Source: Spirosoma oryzicola (GTDB lineage: Bacteria > Bacteroidota > Bacteroidia > Cytophagales > Spirosomataceae). Taken from it: DNA of 64,000 nt. The translations under genes were made by a program, and so were the position numbers. Each line of letters begins with the position of its first letter. The first letter of the stretch is position 1. Of the stretch, positions 27,147 to 36,900 are shown piece by piece. The stretch lies in NCBI RefSeq assembly GCF_021233055.1, contig NZ_CP089539.1, positions 62,001 through 126,000 on the forward strand, given 5' to 3'. The notes beneath the pieces were generated by a model, which made no database searches, had not been told where the DNA came from, and worked only from the letters and a program-made list of their open reading frames with translations.

Positions 27147-27695
27147 TTAAGCGGTTACCGTCGCGAGCTGTTTAACCAGCTGTATTTCGCTATTAACCTT
27201 CACCTCTTCGCCCAGCGCTAACCCGCCGGTTTCCAGGACGCCGTTGAAGTTAATGCCCCAATCGCTGCGGTTGATTTTACTAGTCACGGTAAAACCCGCT
27301 CGCTGACCGCCCCAGGGGTCTTTCGTAACGCCACTGTACTCAACCGTTAGTTTGACCGGTTTACTGGTCCCCTTCATGGTCAAATCCCCATAGACGTTAA
27401 AAGTATCGTCGGTTAGCTGCTCTACTTTCGTTGATGTGAACGTCAACTGGGGATAGGTTTCCGCATCGAAAAAATCGGAGTTACGCAAGTGGTGGTCGCG
27501 TTGCTCATTATTGGTGTGGATAGAAGCTATTTCGGCAGTCGCCCGAATCTGTGCCGTGCTGAAATTGTCGTTATCTGTTTCAACCGCTACCTGAAACTGC
27601 TGGAAAGAGCCTGAAATGTTGCTGATCATCAGATGTTTGATCTTGAAACCTAATTCGCTGTGTGTGGGGTCTAGGACCCATTTGGTAGTTGACAT
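27147..27695 (-). CDS. YceI family protein
   Basis: 182 residues from the ATG at 27695; upstream frame to 27788 overlaps pirin and is ignored. The start TKWVLDPTHSELGFKIKHL and later sections (HLRNSDFFDAETYPQLTFTS, KPVKLTVEYSG) are the classical YceI pattern, a lipocalin-like barrel that binds polyisoprenoid quinones or lipids. Usual length 170-190. No signal peptide seen, as in many Bacteroidota members. It follows the pirin gene by 64 bases on the same strand. Confidence 0.93.
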   Translation of the reverse strand: MSTTKWVLDPTHSELGFKIKHLMISNISGSFQQFQVAVETDNDNFSTAQIRATAEIASIHTNNEQRDHHLRNSDFFDAETYPQLTFTSTKVEQLTDDTFNVYGDLTMKGTSKPVKLTVEYSGVTKDPWGGQRAGFTVTSKINRSDWGINFNGVLETGGLALGEEVKVNSEIQLVKQLATVTA

Positions 27696-27759
27696 ATGCT
27701 TGAAAATTATTGACTTGTCCGTACTGAGAAAGTGATTTTGTTGATGGCCTACAAGAAGC

Positions 27760-28644
27760 TTACCACAGCATCCGCTGCGAAGCCTCAACGGTGGCTATGT
27801 GATTCATTTTACCCTGCCTGTATTCCTGATAGAGCCGTCTGATGTCCTCCTGCGTATCGCCAATGAAGGGGCCGTGCGATACGATGGCATCACCTTGTGG
27901 CTCACCGGCGTACAGAATCAATCGACTTCCGGATTCACCAGCCGTTAATTTTAGCTCGCTCGATGCTTCATCAGCGGATCTGTTCAGCCAACCGACCTGC
28001 TCCTGATGTATCTCTTGGGCCTGATCTCCTACTTGTAGACTTCCGTCAAGTACATACAAGAAAGCGGTATACGAAGCCGGAATGTGCTGCACTGTACTAG
28101 CTCCTGGCTGCAACCGGATATCGGCGATGATGAGTGGTACATAATTCTGAATTGGTGAAGTCAAACCAGCCAACGAGCCACTGTAAACCCCTATGGTTAC
28201 ACCATCCTGCGAAAAAGTCGGTACCTTATCCAAAGACAGATCCTGTACACGTGGCTTAGCCCAGCGATCTTTTTTTGGTAGATTTAGCCACAATTGAAGC
28301 AGCCGCATGGATGCCTGGCGCTCAATGGTTTCCGTATGAATGATGCCACTACCAGCGGTCATAATCTGTAAATCACCATTGTGCAATCGGTGAGCCTCAT
28401 CACCCATTTCGCCTTCCAGCAGTAAGGACACGGTCTCAAACCCGGCATGCGGATGCGGACCACCCACGGGTTGCTCATTTTGTTTGGTAAGCTGATCGTC
28501 CATTAGCACAATGAACGGATCACTTTGGGTGTAATCAACCTGAATGACCGGCCTAGCAACATGGCCATCGCCCAAAAAACCCTGTTGAACAGGTGGGGTA
28601 TATACGTTGACAAGTTTTCTATGAAGATTCATTGCCGATTCCAT
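27760..28644 (-). CDS. Pirin family protein (bicupin)
   Basis: 294 residues. Metal-site pattern of pirins: HPHAGFETVSLLLEGE near residue 60 with the His pair, then HTETIE, with a second cupin domain to the C-terminus. Pirins bind iron and some are quercetin dioxygenases or redox-sensing co-regulators. Start at 28644, or the internal ATG at 28632. It is read divergently from an HxlR regulator, and a 48-bp perfect palindrome lies between them, so redox or quinone-responsive regulation is likely (inferred). Confidence 0.92.
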   Translation of the reverse strand: MESAMNLHRKLVNVYTPPVQQGFLGDGHVARPVIQVDYTQSDPFIVLMDDQLTKQNEQPVGGPHPHAGFETVSLLLEGEMGDEAHRLHNGDLQIMTAGSGIIHTETIERQASMRLLQLWLNLPKKDRWAKPRVQDLSLDKVPTFSQDGVTIGVYSGSLAGLTSPIQNYVPLIIADIRLQPGASTVQHIPASYTAFLYVLDGSLQVGDQAQEIHQEQVGWLNRSADEASSELKLTAGESGSRLILYAGEPQGDAIVSHGPFIGDTQEDIRRLYQEYRQGKMNHIATVEASQRMLW

Positions 28645-28681
28645 TTTAGTCAGGTCATAAATTTTGCCCTGATTGATGATG

Positions 28682-28756
28682 CAAATTTACTTCATATACT
28701 ATACTTTTGTAAGTACTATACCAGAGTATAGCGCTATACTCTGGTATAGTACTTAC
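28682..28756. promoter_or_regulatory. 48-bp perfect palindrome with flanking divergent -7 elements
   Basis: Positions 28709-28756 form a 24+24 bp perfect inverted repeat (starts GTAAGTACTATACC, ends GGTATAGTACTTAC, centre GC|GC). A plus-strand -7 element TACTTTTG (28702-28709) abuts it on one side and a minus-strand -7 TAAATTTG (28682-28689) serves pirin. Its ACTATAC/GTATAGT sub-sites resemble HxlR-type operators. It could be bound by the HxlR protein encoded 37 bases downstream. Confidence 0.75.
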
Positions 28757-28792
28757 GGAAACAGGGTTTTGTCAATCGTCTAGTTTGGTAAG

Positions 28793-29149
28793 ATGGAAAT
28801 AGGTGAATTGAAACATGAAGAATGCGTCAGCACATTGCGTCCCGTACGGGATGCGCTGGACGTATTAAACGGCAAATGGAAGTTGCCCATTATCGTTGCC
28901 TTGACCTTTGGGGAAAAGCGCTTTGGCGAAATTGCGAAAGAAGTTCACGGTATCACCGACCGAATGCTATCTAAAGAATTACGGGATATGGAAGTGAATG
29001 GGCTGGTGAAACGGACTGTCTACGACACCTATCCCGTTAAAGTGACTTATGCGTTGACACCTCATAGCAAAACCTTGGGCGGAGTTATAGAATCCTTACG
29101 CAGCTGGGGTGAACTTCATCGGCGCAAAATCCTCTCCGGTGAAGAGTAA
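28793..29149 (+). CDS. HxlR-family winged-helix regulator
   Basis: 118 residues, the usual HxlR length. Pattern ALDVLNGKWKLPIIVALTFG, then FGEIAKEVHGITDRMLSKEL (recognition helix) and a wing VKRTVYDTYPVKVTYALTPHSK. A Cys at residue 11 near the N-terminus occupies the place of the redox-sensing Cys in YodB and HypR, so it may respond to quinones or oxidants. It is read divergently from pirin, with the palindrome between them, and is probably autoregulated. Confidence 0.93.
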   Translation: MEIGELKHEECVSTLRPVRDALDVLNGKWKLPIIVALTFGEKRFGEIAKEVHGITDRMLSKELRDMEVNGLVKRTVYDTYPVKVTYALTPHSKTLGGVIESLRSWGELHRRKILSGEE

Positions 29150-29290
29150 ACAAACGAGTACAAAATAGTCCTATCTGTTTTCCTCTTTTATACTGGCTAC
29201 GTAGCAGAGCCGTATAGTGGATCAAGATAAGGTATGATGTAAGTCTTATCTAACTAACTCGCCCAGAGCGAACGGGCTTGATGGTACATT

Positions 29291-30088
29291 TTACGCTGAC
29301 TTAAACTTTCTTCGGGCTCCCCACTCAAAAAAACGATAGGACATGAACTGTAGCAATGGTAATAGCTTTGCTTCGCTGCCAACACGATAACTGAATCGGG
29401 GGCGACTGGCCTGAATTACTTTTAACGTAACCTCTGCAACAGGTTCAGGAGTTGGCGCCTTTCGGATGGACTCTGCGAAAATACGCAACGCGTTCTTTTG
29501 ACTTACCTCATAGTCGGGAATGGTAGAGCGGGCTGGCTCATTGGTTTGCTCCAGGTTAGTTTTGAAAAAACCTGGCTCAATAACAGAAACATCGATGTTG
29601 AAGGGCGCTACCTCAAAACGAAGCGACTTGAAAAAACCTTCGATCGCGTGTTTAGAGGCAGCGTAATAACTTTGAAACGGAACTCCAATCAAACCGGCTA
29701 CTGATCCAATCGTAATAATGCGGCCCTTTCGCTGTTGCCTCATTCGTGGCAAAATAGCTCTGGTCAGCATAACCGTTCCCCAAAAATTAGCGTCTAGCTG
29801 CTGACGTGCCTCATCAAGGCTTGTTCCTTCAGCACTGCCACTGACGAGCATACCGGCATTATTAATCAACACATCAATAACGGGCGAACGCGCAGAAAAA
29901 GCCGCTACGCAACGGTTAACTGACTCTTCGGAGGTGATGTCAAGCGGTAAGAGGGGAAAGGGTAACTTTTGCTGGTACTTCTCCGGAAAGCGGCTGGTTC
30001 CAAAAACCTTAAAACCACGTTCATGCAGTTTTGTGGCGATAGTTAAGCCAATACCAGAAGTTGCTCCTGTGACTAGTACCGAAAGCAT
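29291..30088 (-). CDS. Short-chain dehydrogenase/reductase
   Basis: 265 residues. Cofactor motif TGATSGIG at residues 7-14, NNAG at about 88, Ser in ITIGSVAGL and YYAASKHA for the catalytic YxxxK. Classical SDR fold; the start VLVTGATSGIGLTIATKL and the later EVAPFNIDVSVIEPG resemble oxidoreductases acting on retinol/steroid-like or acyl carbonyls, but the substrate is not known. Convergent with the HxlR gene, with no close partner. Confidence 0.92.
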   Translation of the reverse strand: MLSVLVTGATSGIGLTIATKLHERGFKVFGTSRFPEKYQQKLPFPLLPLDITSEESVNRCVAAFSARSPVIDVLINNAGMLVSGSAEGTSLDEARQQLDANFWGTVMLTRAILPRMRQQRKGRIITIGSVAGLIGVPFQSYYAASKHAIEGFFKSLRFEVAPFNIDVSVIEPGFFKTNLEQTNEPARSTIPDYEVSQKNALRIFAESIRKAPTPEPVAEVTLKVIQASRPRFSYRVGSEAKLLPLLQFMSYRFFEWGARRKFKSA

Positions 30089-30540
30089 AAGCGAGGCATT
30101 TGTTTTTATGAAAGTAGTACATTTTCTGAGAGAGAATGTTCAAACAGTCAATCCTGTAGTTGTAGGGGCATGTATATAGTACCAGCGTTGGACTTACTAT
30201 CTTTTAAGTTATCCATCATTTGCCAATATGTACCGAGTATTAAAATTTCCTGCAAAAAACCGGTAATTGAATCGATGCCGAATTCGATGCTAGCCCTATT
30301 AGCTATTTGCTGACTATTTTGTGTAGTTGACGATAGGTGTCCCGAATGTGATAGCATTTGACTCAAATTCGATAAATATATTTCCTAGAATAATCGATTT
30401 TTGTCCATAACGACGAAGTAAGTAGTTGAATGAGTATCTTCTGAGCTAAGTATCTGGACCTTAATTAATCATTGATTGAAAATGGCTTGCCGATGCGGTA
30501 AGTGTCAAATTGTAGGTGTATCTATTTTTCTCTATACTAT
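30089..30540. other. Intergenic region, no supported gene
   Basis: About 450 bases between the divergent SDR and lipoprotein genes. A 72-codon frame on the minus strand has low plausibility and a TTG start. No structured element was found. Confidence 0.45.
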
Positions 30541-31542
30541 ATGCGCTACATACGTTTACTATTTATCGCAACTGCTCTTTTATACGGTGCAGCAGGTTGC
30601 CAAGTCTTCAAGGATCATATTAGTCCATCGCCTGTCACTCAGGTAGCGTCTGGTCTAGTCAGCCCGCTGGGTCTGGAGGCAGATAGCCAGGGTCAATTGT
30701 GGGTTACTGAAGCTGGCAGCGGAACGACAAACGACGGACAACTGACCCTGATTACGCAAGACGGTAAGGTCTATCCAGTGGTTAAAGGATTTTCCTCGGA
30801 AGTAAGTCCCGAAGGGGCCGTGTTTGGTCTTAATCACCTGCTGCTTCAAGGCAACACGTTATGGCTGCTGCACGGGGTTGAAGGCCGATTATACCGGTTT
30901 GACATTACTTCATTCAAGCCAGGAGACGCTCCTCTGAATGCTGCTAATTTGAGTTATGAAGATATTGGCTCATTTGTCAAAGCCTACTCATTTCAATCCG
31001 ATACCGATGCATCGGATGTGTTTAATCTGACCGTAGGGCCGGATGGCGACCTGTTTATTGTCGATGCTGCTGCTAATGCAATTATCCGTCGAAAAGCGTC
31101 TACGGGCGCGTTCAGCGTATTTGCTACCATTCCACCAATCATTCATCCGGGCGGGGATACATTGGAAGCTGTACCAACGGGCATTGCTTTCGATGGCCAG
31201 AAATTTCTGGTCAGTAACTTCTCCGGTTATCCATACCCAAGCGGGCAGGCACCCATCTATCAGTTCGACCTGAATGGTAACGAGTCTACATTTCAGACAG
31301 GCTTAACGACGCTGACCGACATCGAACTGGGACCAGATGGACAGCCGGTCGTGCTTGAATACGGCCAATGGAACGGGCAGGGTTTCGACGAGCGTTCAGG
31401 CCGGATTGTTCGTTCATCGGCTCAGGCGAATACGGCCTTACTAAGCGGTTTAAACTTCCCTAATTCGATCAAGCGTGTTGGGCCAACTACGTATTACGTC
31501 GCCCAGACGTTTGACGGCACTATTCAAAAAGTAACCCTTTAG
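30541..31542 (+). CDS. ScyD/ScyE-like beta-propeller lipoprotein
   Basis: 333 residues from the ATG at 30541 (the GTG at 30502 lies before the signal peptide). The first 20 residues (MRYIRLLFIATALLYGAAGC) form a lipoprotein signal with a Cys. Then repeated blades of the NHL/SMP-30-like propeller: LGLEADSQGQLWVTEAGS, FNLTVGPDGDLFIVDAAAN, TDIELGPDGQPVVLEYG. It matches the ScyD/ScyE family pattern, named after scytonemin genes, but most members in non-cyanobacteria have unknown roles. Monocistronic, followed by a large hairpin. Confidence 0.8.
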   Translation: MRYIRLLFIATALLYGAAGCQVFKDHISPSPVTQVASGLVSPLGLEADSQGQLWVTEAGSGTTNDGQLTLITQDGKVYPVVKGFSSEVSPEGAVFGLNHLLLQGNTLWLLHGVEGRLYRFDITSFKPGDAPLNAANLSYEDIGSFVKAYSFQSDTDASDVFNLTVGPDGDLFIVDAAANAIIRRKASTGAFSVFATIPPIIHPGGDTLEAVPTGIAFDGQKFLVSNFSGYPYPSGQAPIYQFDLNGNESTFQTGLTTLTDIELGPDGQPVVLEYGQWNGQGFDERSGRIVRSSAQANTALLSGLNFPNSIKRVGPTTYYVAQTFDGTIQKVTL

Positions 31543-31620
31543 CCCTTCTAACTACCTTTCTTAGATGTGGTCTGATGGCTAGCTGATAGTGAACCTCTGT
31601 GGTTCAAACTACAAAAGGTA

Positions 31621-31689
31621 CCTAAAGGCGCTAGACACGGCGGGGTTGGTTTCTCAAAAACCGACCCTACCGTGTCTAGCGCCTTTAGG
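31621..31689. repeat. Large intergenic hairpin (20-bp perfect arms plus 11-bp inner stem)
   Basis: CCTAAAGGCGCTAGACACGG (31621-31640) and its exact reverse complement (31670-31689) flank an inner stem (GGGGTTGGTTT against AAACCGACCCT with only G-U type differences) and a CTCA loop. About 31 bp of near-continuous pairing. It lies 80 bases after the lipoprotein stop and is probably a terminator or a REP/MITE-like element. Confidence 0.85.
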
Positions 31690-31902
31690 CTTATTAGGCA
31701 GAGCCTGCTTTGGCTATACATTCGTGCGTCATTGATTACCAAGGATACTACTAAATTAAAAACATAGGTCTAGCTTAATCGGTAAAAAATGCGTGAGAAA
31801 ACGCGATTATTATAATATAAAATTATTTCACATAACTTTATTGATCTAAAAGTCTGATCGCTGTAGCGTCAGCATCCAATCAGGTTTCCTAATCATACCA
31901 AT
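31690..31902. other. Intergenic region upstream of the ECF sigma gene
   Basis: About 210 bases. AT-rich with no gene; it presumably holds the sigma gene promoter, but a clear -33/-7 pair was not identified. Confidence 0.4.
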
Positions 31903-32493
31903 ATGAACGAAAGTATTCCGGAAATAGAGGAAGAAACGTTGCTGAATGGACTGCGCGCTGGTGAGCTAAACGCATTCCAAACCATTTATCAGCATTATTG
32001 GTATCCTTTATTTCTGGTCGCTTTCCGGAAGCTGAAAAATAAAGAAGTTGCTGAGGAGTTGGTGCAGGATATCTTCGTGAAGCTCTGGGAGCGAAGAGCT
32101 ACGGTCCGGATAATTCACTTGCGCTATTACCTTTTTTCGGCTATCCGCTATGCCGTTATTGACCATATCCGGACTCAGGTAACTCAAGAACAATACAACA
32201 CCTACTACCGGGCCTTTCTGGTGCAGGAGGACGTTACAACCGAGGAAACTATCCTGGGCAATGAATTGCTGGCGATTCTGGAAGATGGTCTGGAAACACT
32301 ACCCGAAAAGTCAAAAGAAATCTTTCGGTTAAATTATTTAGACAACTGGTCCGTCGCCAGAATAGCCACTCATCTGCATCTTTCAGAAAAAGCCGTTGAG
32401 TATCACTTGACCAAGGCCGTGAAGTTTCTGCGAATGCACTGCAAAGAACACTTCATCATTCTGTTGCTCTACTATATTTTCTACTTTGAGTAA
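31903..32493 (+). CDS. RNA polymerase sigma-70 factor, ECF type
   Basis: 196 residues. Region 2 (AFQTIYQHYWYPLFLVAFRK, ELVQDIFVKLWERR) and region 4 (LETLPEKSKEIFRLNYLDN, ARIATHLHLSEKAVEYHLTKA) are clear, with the short region-3-less architecture of ECF factors. It directs transcription of target genes when released by the FecR-type anti-sigma factor encoded 185 bases downstream. Typical Bacteroidota cell-surface signalling pair for the SusC/SusD system below. An unusual hydrophobic C-terminus (IILLLYYIFYFE) is present. Confidence 0.93.
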   Translation: MNESIPEIEEETLLNGLRAGELNAFQTIYQHYWYPLFLVAFRKLKNKEVAEELVQDIFVKLWERRATVRIIHLRYYLFSAIRYAVIDHIRTQVTQEQYNTYYRAFLVQEDVTTEETILGNELLAILEDGLETLPEKSKEIFRLNYLDNWSVARIATHLHLSEKAVEYHLTKAVKFLRMHCKEHFIILLLYYIFYFE

Positions 32494-32678
32494 TCCAGGC
32501 TTTTTATTAACTGACAGGTGGTATCTTGTATATCAAAAATTGTATTATTCTAATTGGTTGAGCGGTTTTGTGTTATTATTCTATAACTGTTTCAATAAGT
32601 TTTAAAAGCATTTAGGGAAAGTGTCAGGTCAAACGACTTGTGTGAGGTAGGGGAGAGCAAAGCCTACCCGGAAGTAGT

Positions 32679-33698
32679 ATGAACAAGGAAGAGTTTGGCC
32701 GACTGCTGTTGCGCTACCAGCGTGGCGAATGCACCGAACAGGAGGCCCGCCTGATTCATGAATGGTACGACCAGTTAGCGCACGATTCACAGGAAGCTTT
32801 ATCACTGGAAGAGAAAGATCAGGCGGAACAGCGAATCTGGTCAGCGATCCGTCATCGCGCGGTCGAGGAGGCAGCACCCATAGTTCGTCAGCAACCGCTG
32901 GGACGAGAGTATTCGTTTGGTTTCTATGCCCGATTGGCCGCGTCAATCGCTGCTATTTCCTTGCTGGCTGCGTTGTATTTCAGTCGAGGTTATTTTACCT
33001 CTCCGGTCAAGGAAACGGCTTACTTACCGTCAGGAAGCAATGTGCGGCATCTGACCAATTCGGGCGCTTATCCACAAACACTCGTCCTAGACGATAAGAG
33101 TATCGTCACGCTGATGCCAGGCGGCAGCCTGACCTATCCTAACGTTTTTGCGGCTAGCCAGCGCGAAGTCCACCTGACGGGAAACGCCTTCTTCAAGATT
33201 ACCAAAAATGCGCGTAAGCCCTTTCGGGTTTATAGCAGCAAGTTGGTAACGCAAGTGCTGGGCACCAGTTTTTGGGTGAAAAATGAAGTGAAACAAAATC
33301 GTATTGAGGTAGCCGTGGTCACCGGTAAAGTAGCCGTGTATGAACAACAGCAAGCCGCTCGTAAACGGGTAACCTTGACGCCAAACCAGCAGGTGTCTTA
33401 TTCGGCTGAAGCTCCCTGGCTCCAGACTGGTCTGGTCCGCAATCCAATTCCCATTGATTCTTCCGTAACAATCGCGTTTAACGATGTTCCGCTGACGGCT
33501 GTATTAAAGCGATTGGAAAAACGCTACGGCATTGCGTTGACGGCGCGTAACCGAAACATGCAATACTGCACCTTCACCGGCGATATTACCGATTTGACAA
33601 TGGATGAGCAGTTGAATATTATCTGTCAATCCGTCAACGCCAGCTACGTCCGAAAAGGCACCCGTATTTTGATTAGCGGTTCTGGTTGCCACCCATAA
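32679..33698 (+). CDS. FecR-family anti-sigma factor
   Basis: 339 residues. N-terminal cytoplasmic domain, one membrane helix at about 86-106 (YARLAASIAAISLLAALYF), then the periplasmic FecR domain (ALQ/SIVTLMPGGSLTYPN, REVHLTGNAFFKI, VTQVLGTSFWV) and a C-terminal DUF4974/STN-like part (DVPLTAVLKRLEKRYGIA). It transmits the signal from the STN domain of the outer-membrane receptor (33914-37237) to the sigma factor. Order sigma, FecR, SusC is canonical. Confidence 0.93.
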   Translation: MNKEEFGRLLLRYQRGECTEQEARLIHEWYDQLAHDSQEALSLEEKDQAEQRIWSAIRHRAVEEAAPIVRQQPLGREYSFGFYARLAASIAAISLLAALYFSRGYFTSPVKETAYLPSGSNVRHLTNSGAYPQTLVLDDKSIVTLMPGGSLTYPNVFAASQREVHLTGNAFFKITKNARKPFRVYSSKLVTQVLGTSFWVKNEVKQNRIEVAVVTGKVAVYEQQQAARKRVTLTPNQQVSYSAEAPWLQTGLVRNPIPIDSSVTIAFNDVPLTAVLKRLEKRYGIALTARNRNMQYCTFTGDITDLTMDEQLNIICQSVNASYVRKGTRILISGSGCHP

Positions 33699-33913
33699 AC
33701 TGCTTTCTGTTGAAGTCTGTACTCACTTTAAATCCTTGAATTTCATGTAAATCACTTTTCTAATTTCTGTAGAAGCAAAAAAGCCGATAGTGTGCCACCA
33801 CTACCGGCCAAGAAAGAACCCGCTTCTGTGCCACCAGAATTGACTTATTCGCTTTCGAGTAAGTGCGGGATTGTTTGTTCCATTTTTTCGCAAAAAAGAA
33901 CTCGATTAAAAGT

Positions 33914-36900
33914 ATGAAAAGAATTCGACACTTGAAATTGTGTGCATCCGTTGGCATGCTTATGAAACTGTCCCTGACCCAATTGATCCTTGCTCTATTA
34001 CTTACTACGTTAACCTACGCGCATCCTAGTAGCGCGCAGGAAATTCTGGAGCGGACGATTGATCTGCAACTGGAAAAAACAAGTTTGCAGAACGTTCTAA
34101 ACCAGATTGAAGTCCAGGCTTCCGTCAAGTTTGTTTACAGCAAAAAGATAATTCAGGCCGATCGGCTGGTGTCGATACGGGCTTCCAACGAGCGACTTCA
34201 CGAGGTGTTGAAAACGCTTTTGGGCCCATTGTCCATCAGCTATCGCGTGGTTTCCGGACGGGTTCTGCTCACCCGAGAAGACATGCAGGGTGCTGTTCTG
34301 AATCCAGCAGTTCCTTCGGCGCTGGCGGTTTCGGGTACGGTCATTGACGATCAGAGTCAGGGCCTACCGGGGGTTAGTGTCGTTGTAAAAGGTACGCAAA
34401 CTGGTACGGTCACCGACGTGAACGGACATTATTCAATCAATGCACCCGACGGAGCGGCAACGCTGGTTTTTTCCTTTATCGGTTATCAGACGCAGGAAAT
34501 CGCCATCAGCGGACGTACGGTAGTTGATGTTAAGCTCGGATCGGACGTTAAATCCTTGTCCGAAGTGGTTGTGGTTGGCTACGGCACCCAGAAGCGTAGT
34601 GATGTCACGGGTGCGCTTGCATCCGTCAGTAGTAAAGAACTCAATGCGTTTCCGGTTGTCAATGCCGCGCAGGGATTGGCGGGCCGGGCGGCTGGTGTGC
34701 AGGTCATTCAGAACTCCGGTGCGCCGGGTTCAAACATCAGCATTCGGGTACGGGGCGGCAATTCGCTGCTGGGTAACAACGAACCGCTGTACGTTGTGGA
34801 TGGGTTTGCGCTTTCGGGTAGTCCTACGACAATTAACCCCGCTGATATTGAATCGATTGAAGTGCTGAAAGATGCGTCCGCTACGGCTATCTACGGATCA
34901 CGCGGGGCCAACGGTGTTGTGCTGATTACGACGCGAACTGGTAAAAGTGGCTCCAACCGGGTGAATATCGACAGCTACGTAGGATTTCAGCAGGTACGCA
35001 AAAAACTGTCGTTATTGAACGCTACGGAGTTTGCTCAGATTGCTAACGAACGGGCGAAGAACGATGGCCTTCAGCCTTATTTTACACCCGAACAGGTTAA
35101 TTCGTTTGGTGAGGGTACCAACTGGCAGGATGCCATTTTCCGATCTGCACCCATCCAGAACCACGTCGTTACGTTTTCGGGAGGTAGTGAAAAAACGCAA
35201 TACTCCATTTCCGGCAGTTTTTTCGACCAGGACGGTATTGTTATTGGATCAGGCTATCAGCGCTATTCCGTACGGGCGAATATCAACCAAAAAATCAATG
35301 ATAAGCTGAAACTCAATTACTCCAGTGTATTGAGCCGGACTGGTAATCGGATGATTTCCAATGACAATAGTTCACGGGGGAATGGCGTCGTGTCCGCAGC
35401 GCTGACCGCTCCGCCAATGATTGCGCCCCGGGATGCCAATGGCAATTATTCGAACGTAGTGCCGTATTCGTTTAGTCCCAATGCTGCTGAAAACGCAGTG
35501 GCATTGGCGCTAGAGCGATTGAGCGAAAGGACGGGGAGTAGTGTATTAACGAATTTAGGCTTAACCTATGAGTTTATTCCCGGCCTAACATTACGCGTTT
35601 CGGCGGGGGTTGATTATGCAAACTCCCGAACCGATTATTATTCGCCGAGACTTTTCAAAGCGTCTCCGTCCGGGGTAGGTACTACGACTTATGAAACACG
35701 GACTAATTTCCTGAACGAAAATATTCTTAATTACACGAAGACAATCAATCAAGTTCATTCGCTAGCCTTCACCGGGGGAGTTACGTACCAAAGCGAACAG
35801 TTTAACCGGAACATAACGGGAGCTAGCGGTTTCACAACGGATGTGCTCTCAAATAATAATTTGCAATCAGGAAGTGTCATTCAAACACCGACTGTTCTTG
35901 TTACAAACTGGAAACTATTTTCTGGTTTAGCCCGTGCTAATTATTCCTATCGCGACCGGTATCTAGTTACGGCCAGCATACGGGCTGATGGTTCTTCCCG
36001 ATTCGGTGTATCCAGCAAATGGGGGTATTTTCCGTCGGCGGCTCTGGCCTGGCGCGTCAGTGAAGAACCTTTTATCAAAAGCCTGACCTACGTTTCCAAC
36101 CTGAAACTGCGGCTGGGCTGGGGGCAAACAGGCAGTACGGCAATCGATCCGTACCAGACGCTCAATACATTGAATTCATCTCAGATTGTTTTGGGTAACG
36201 ATTTGTACACCGGCTTCGCTCCTGGTAATACGCAGCCTAACCCTGATCTAAAATGGGAAACGACAAGCCAAACCAACGCTGGGATAGATTTTGGCTTTTT
36301 CAACGAACGGCTGCGCTTCACGGCTGATTATTACGTAAAAAACACGAATGATCTGCTGGCAAATGTGCTGCTCCCGTCGTCATCCGGTTATTCGAGCCAG
36401 ATTCAAAACTTGGGTACCATCCGCAATCAGGGTGTTGAACTTGATTTGGGCGGAAATATCTTAACCGGCGCGTTTAAATGGGATGCTAACGTCAATTTTG
36501 CTGCTAATCGCAATAAAGTTATTAAGCTGGCTTCGGGCAGTGATGTGTTTGGTCAGGCGCTGGACATTCCCCTCAACGTTTCCATTAACCTGGTGCGGGA
36601 AGGTCAGCCGGTTGGCGTTTTCTTCGGCTACCTGGAAGATGGGCTGAATGAAAATGGTACGATCAAGTACAAAGACCTTGACGGAAACGGTACAATCAAT
36701 AATCTCGACCGTACAATTATCGGTAATCCAAACCCGAAATTCATCTACGGGTTCAACAATAATTTCTCCTTCAAAAACTTCACGCTGAACGTTTTCTTGC
36801 AGGGTGTACAGGGAGCAGACATTTTCAATTTTAACCTGTCGAATCAGGCCAACGCCTTCAATTTTGGTGAAAATCAGGTAAGGAGTTCACTCGATCGGTG

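Noticed and set aside
30148..30366. 72-codon minus-strand frame in the gap upstream of the lipoprotein
   Set aside because: TTG start, no motif, no terminator or conserved context; likely chance.
31548..31742. 64-codon minus-strand frame across the large hairpin
   Set aside because: It is read through the inverted repeat itself, which explains its length; no protein features.
33791..33846. Direct repeat TGTGCCACCA at 33791 and 33837 upstream of susC
   Set aside because: Two 10-base copies without regular spacing or other evidence; kept only as a note.
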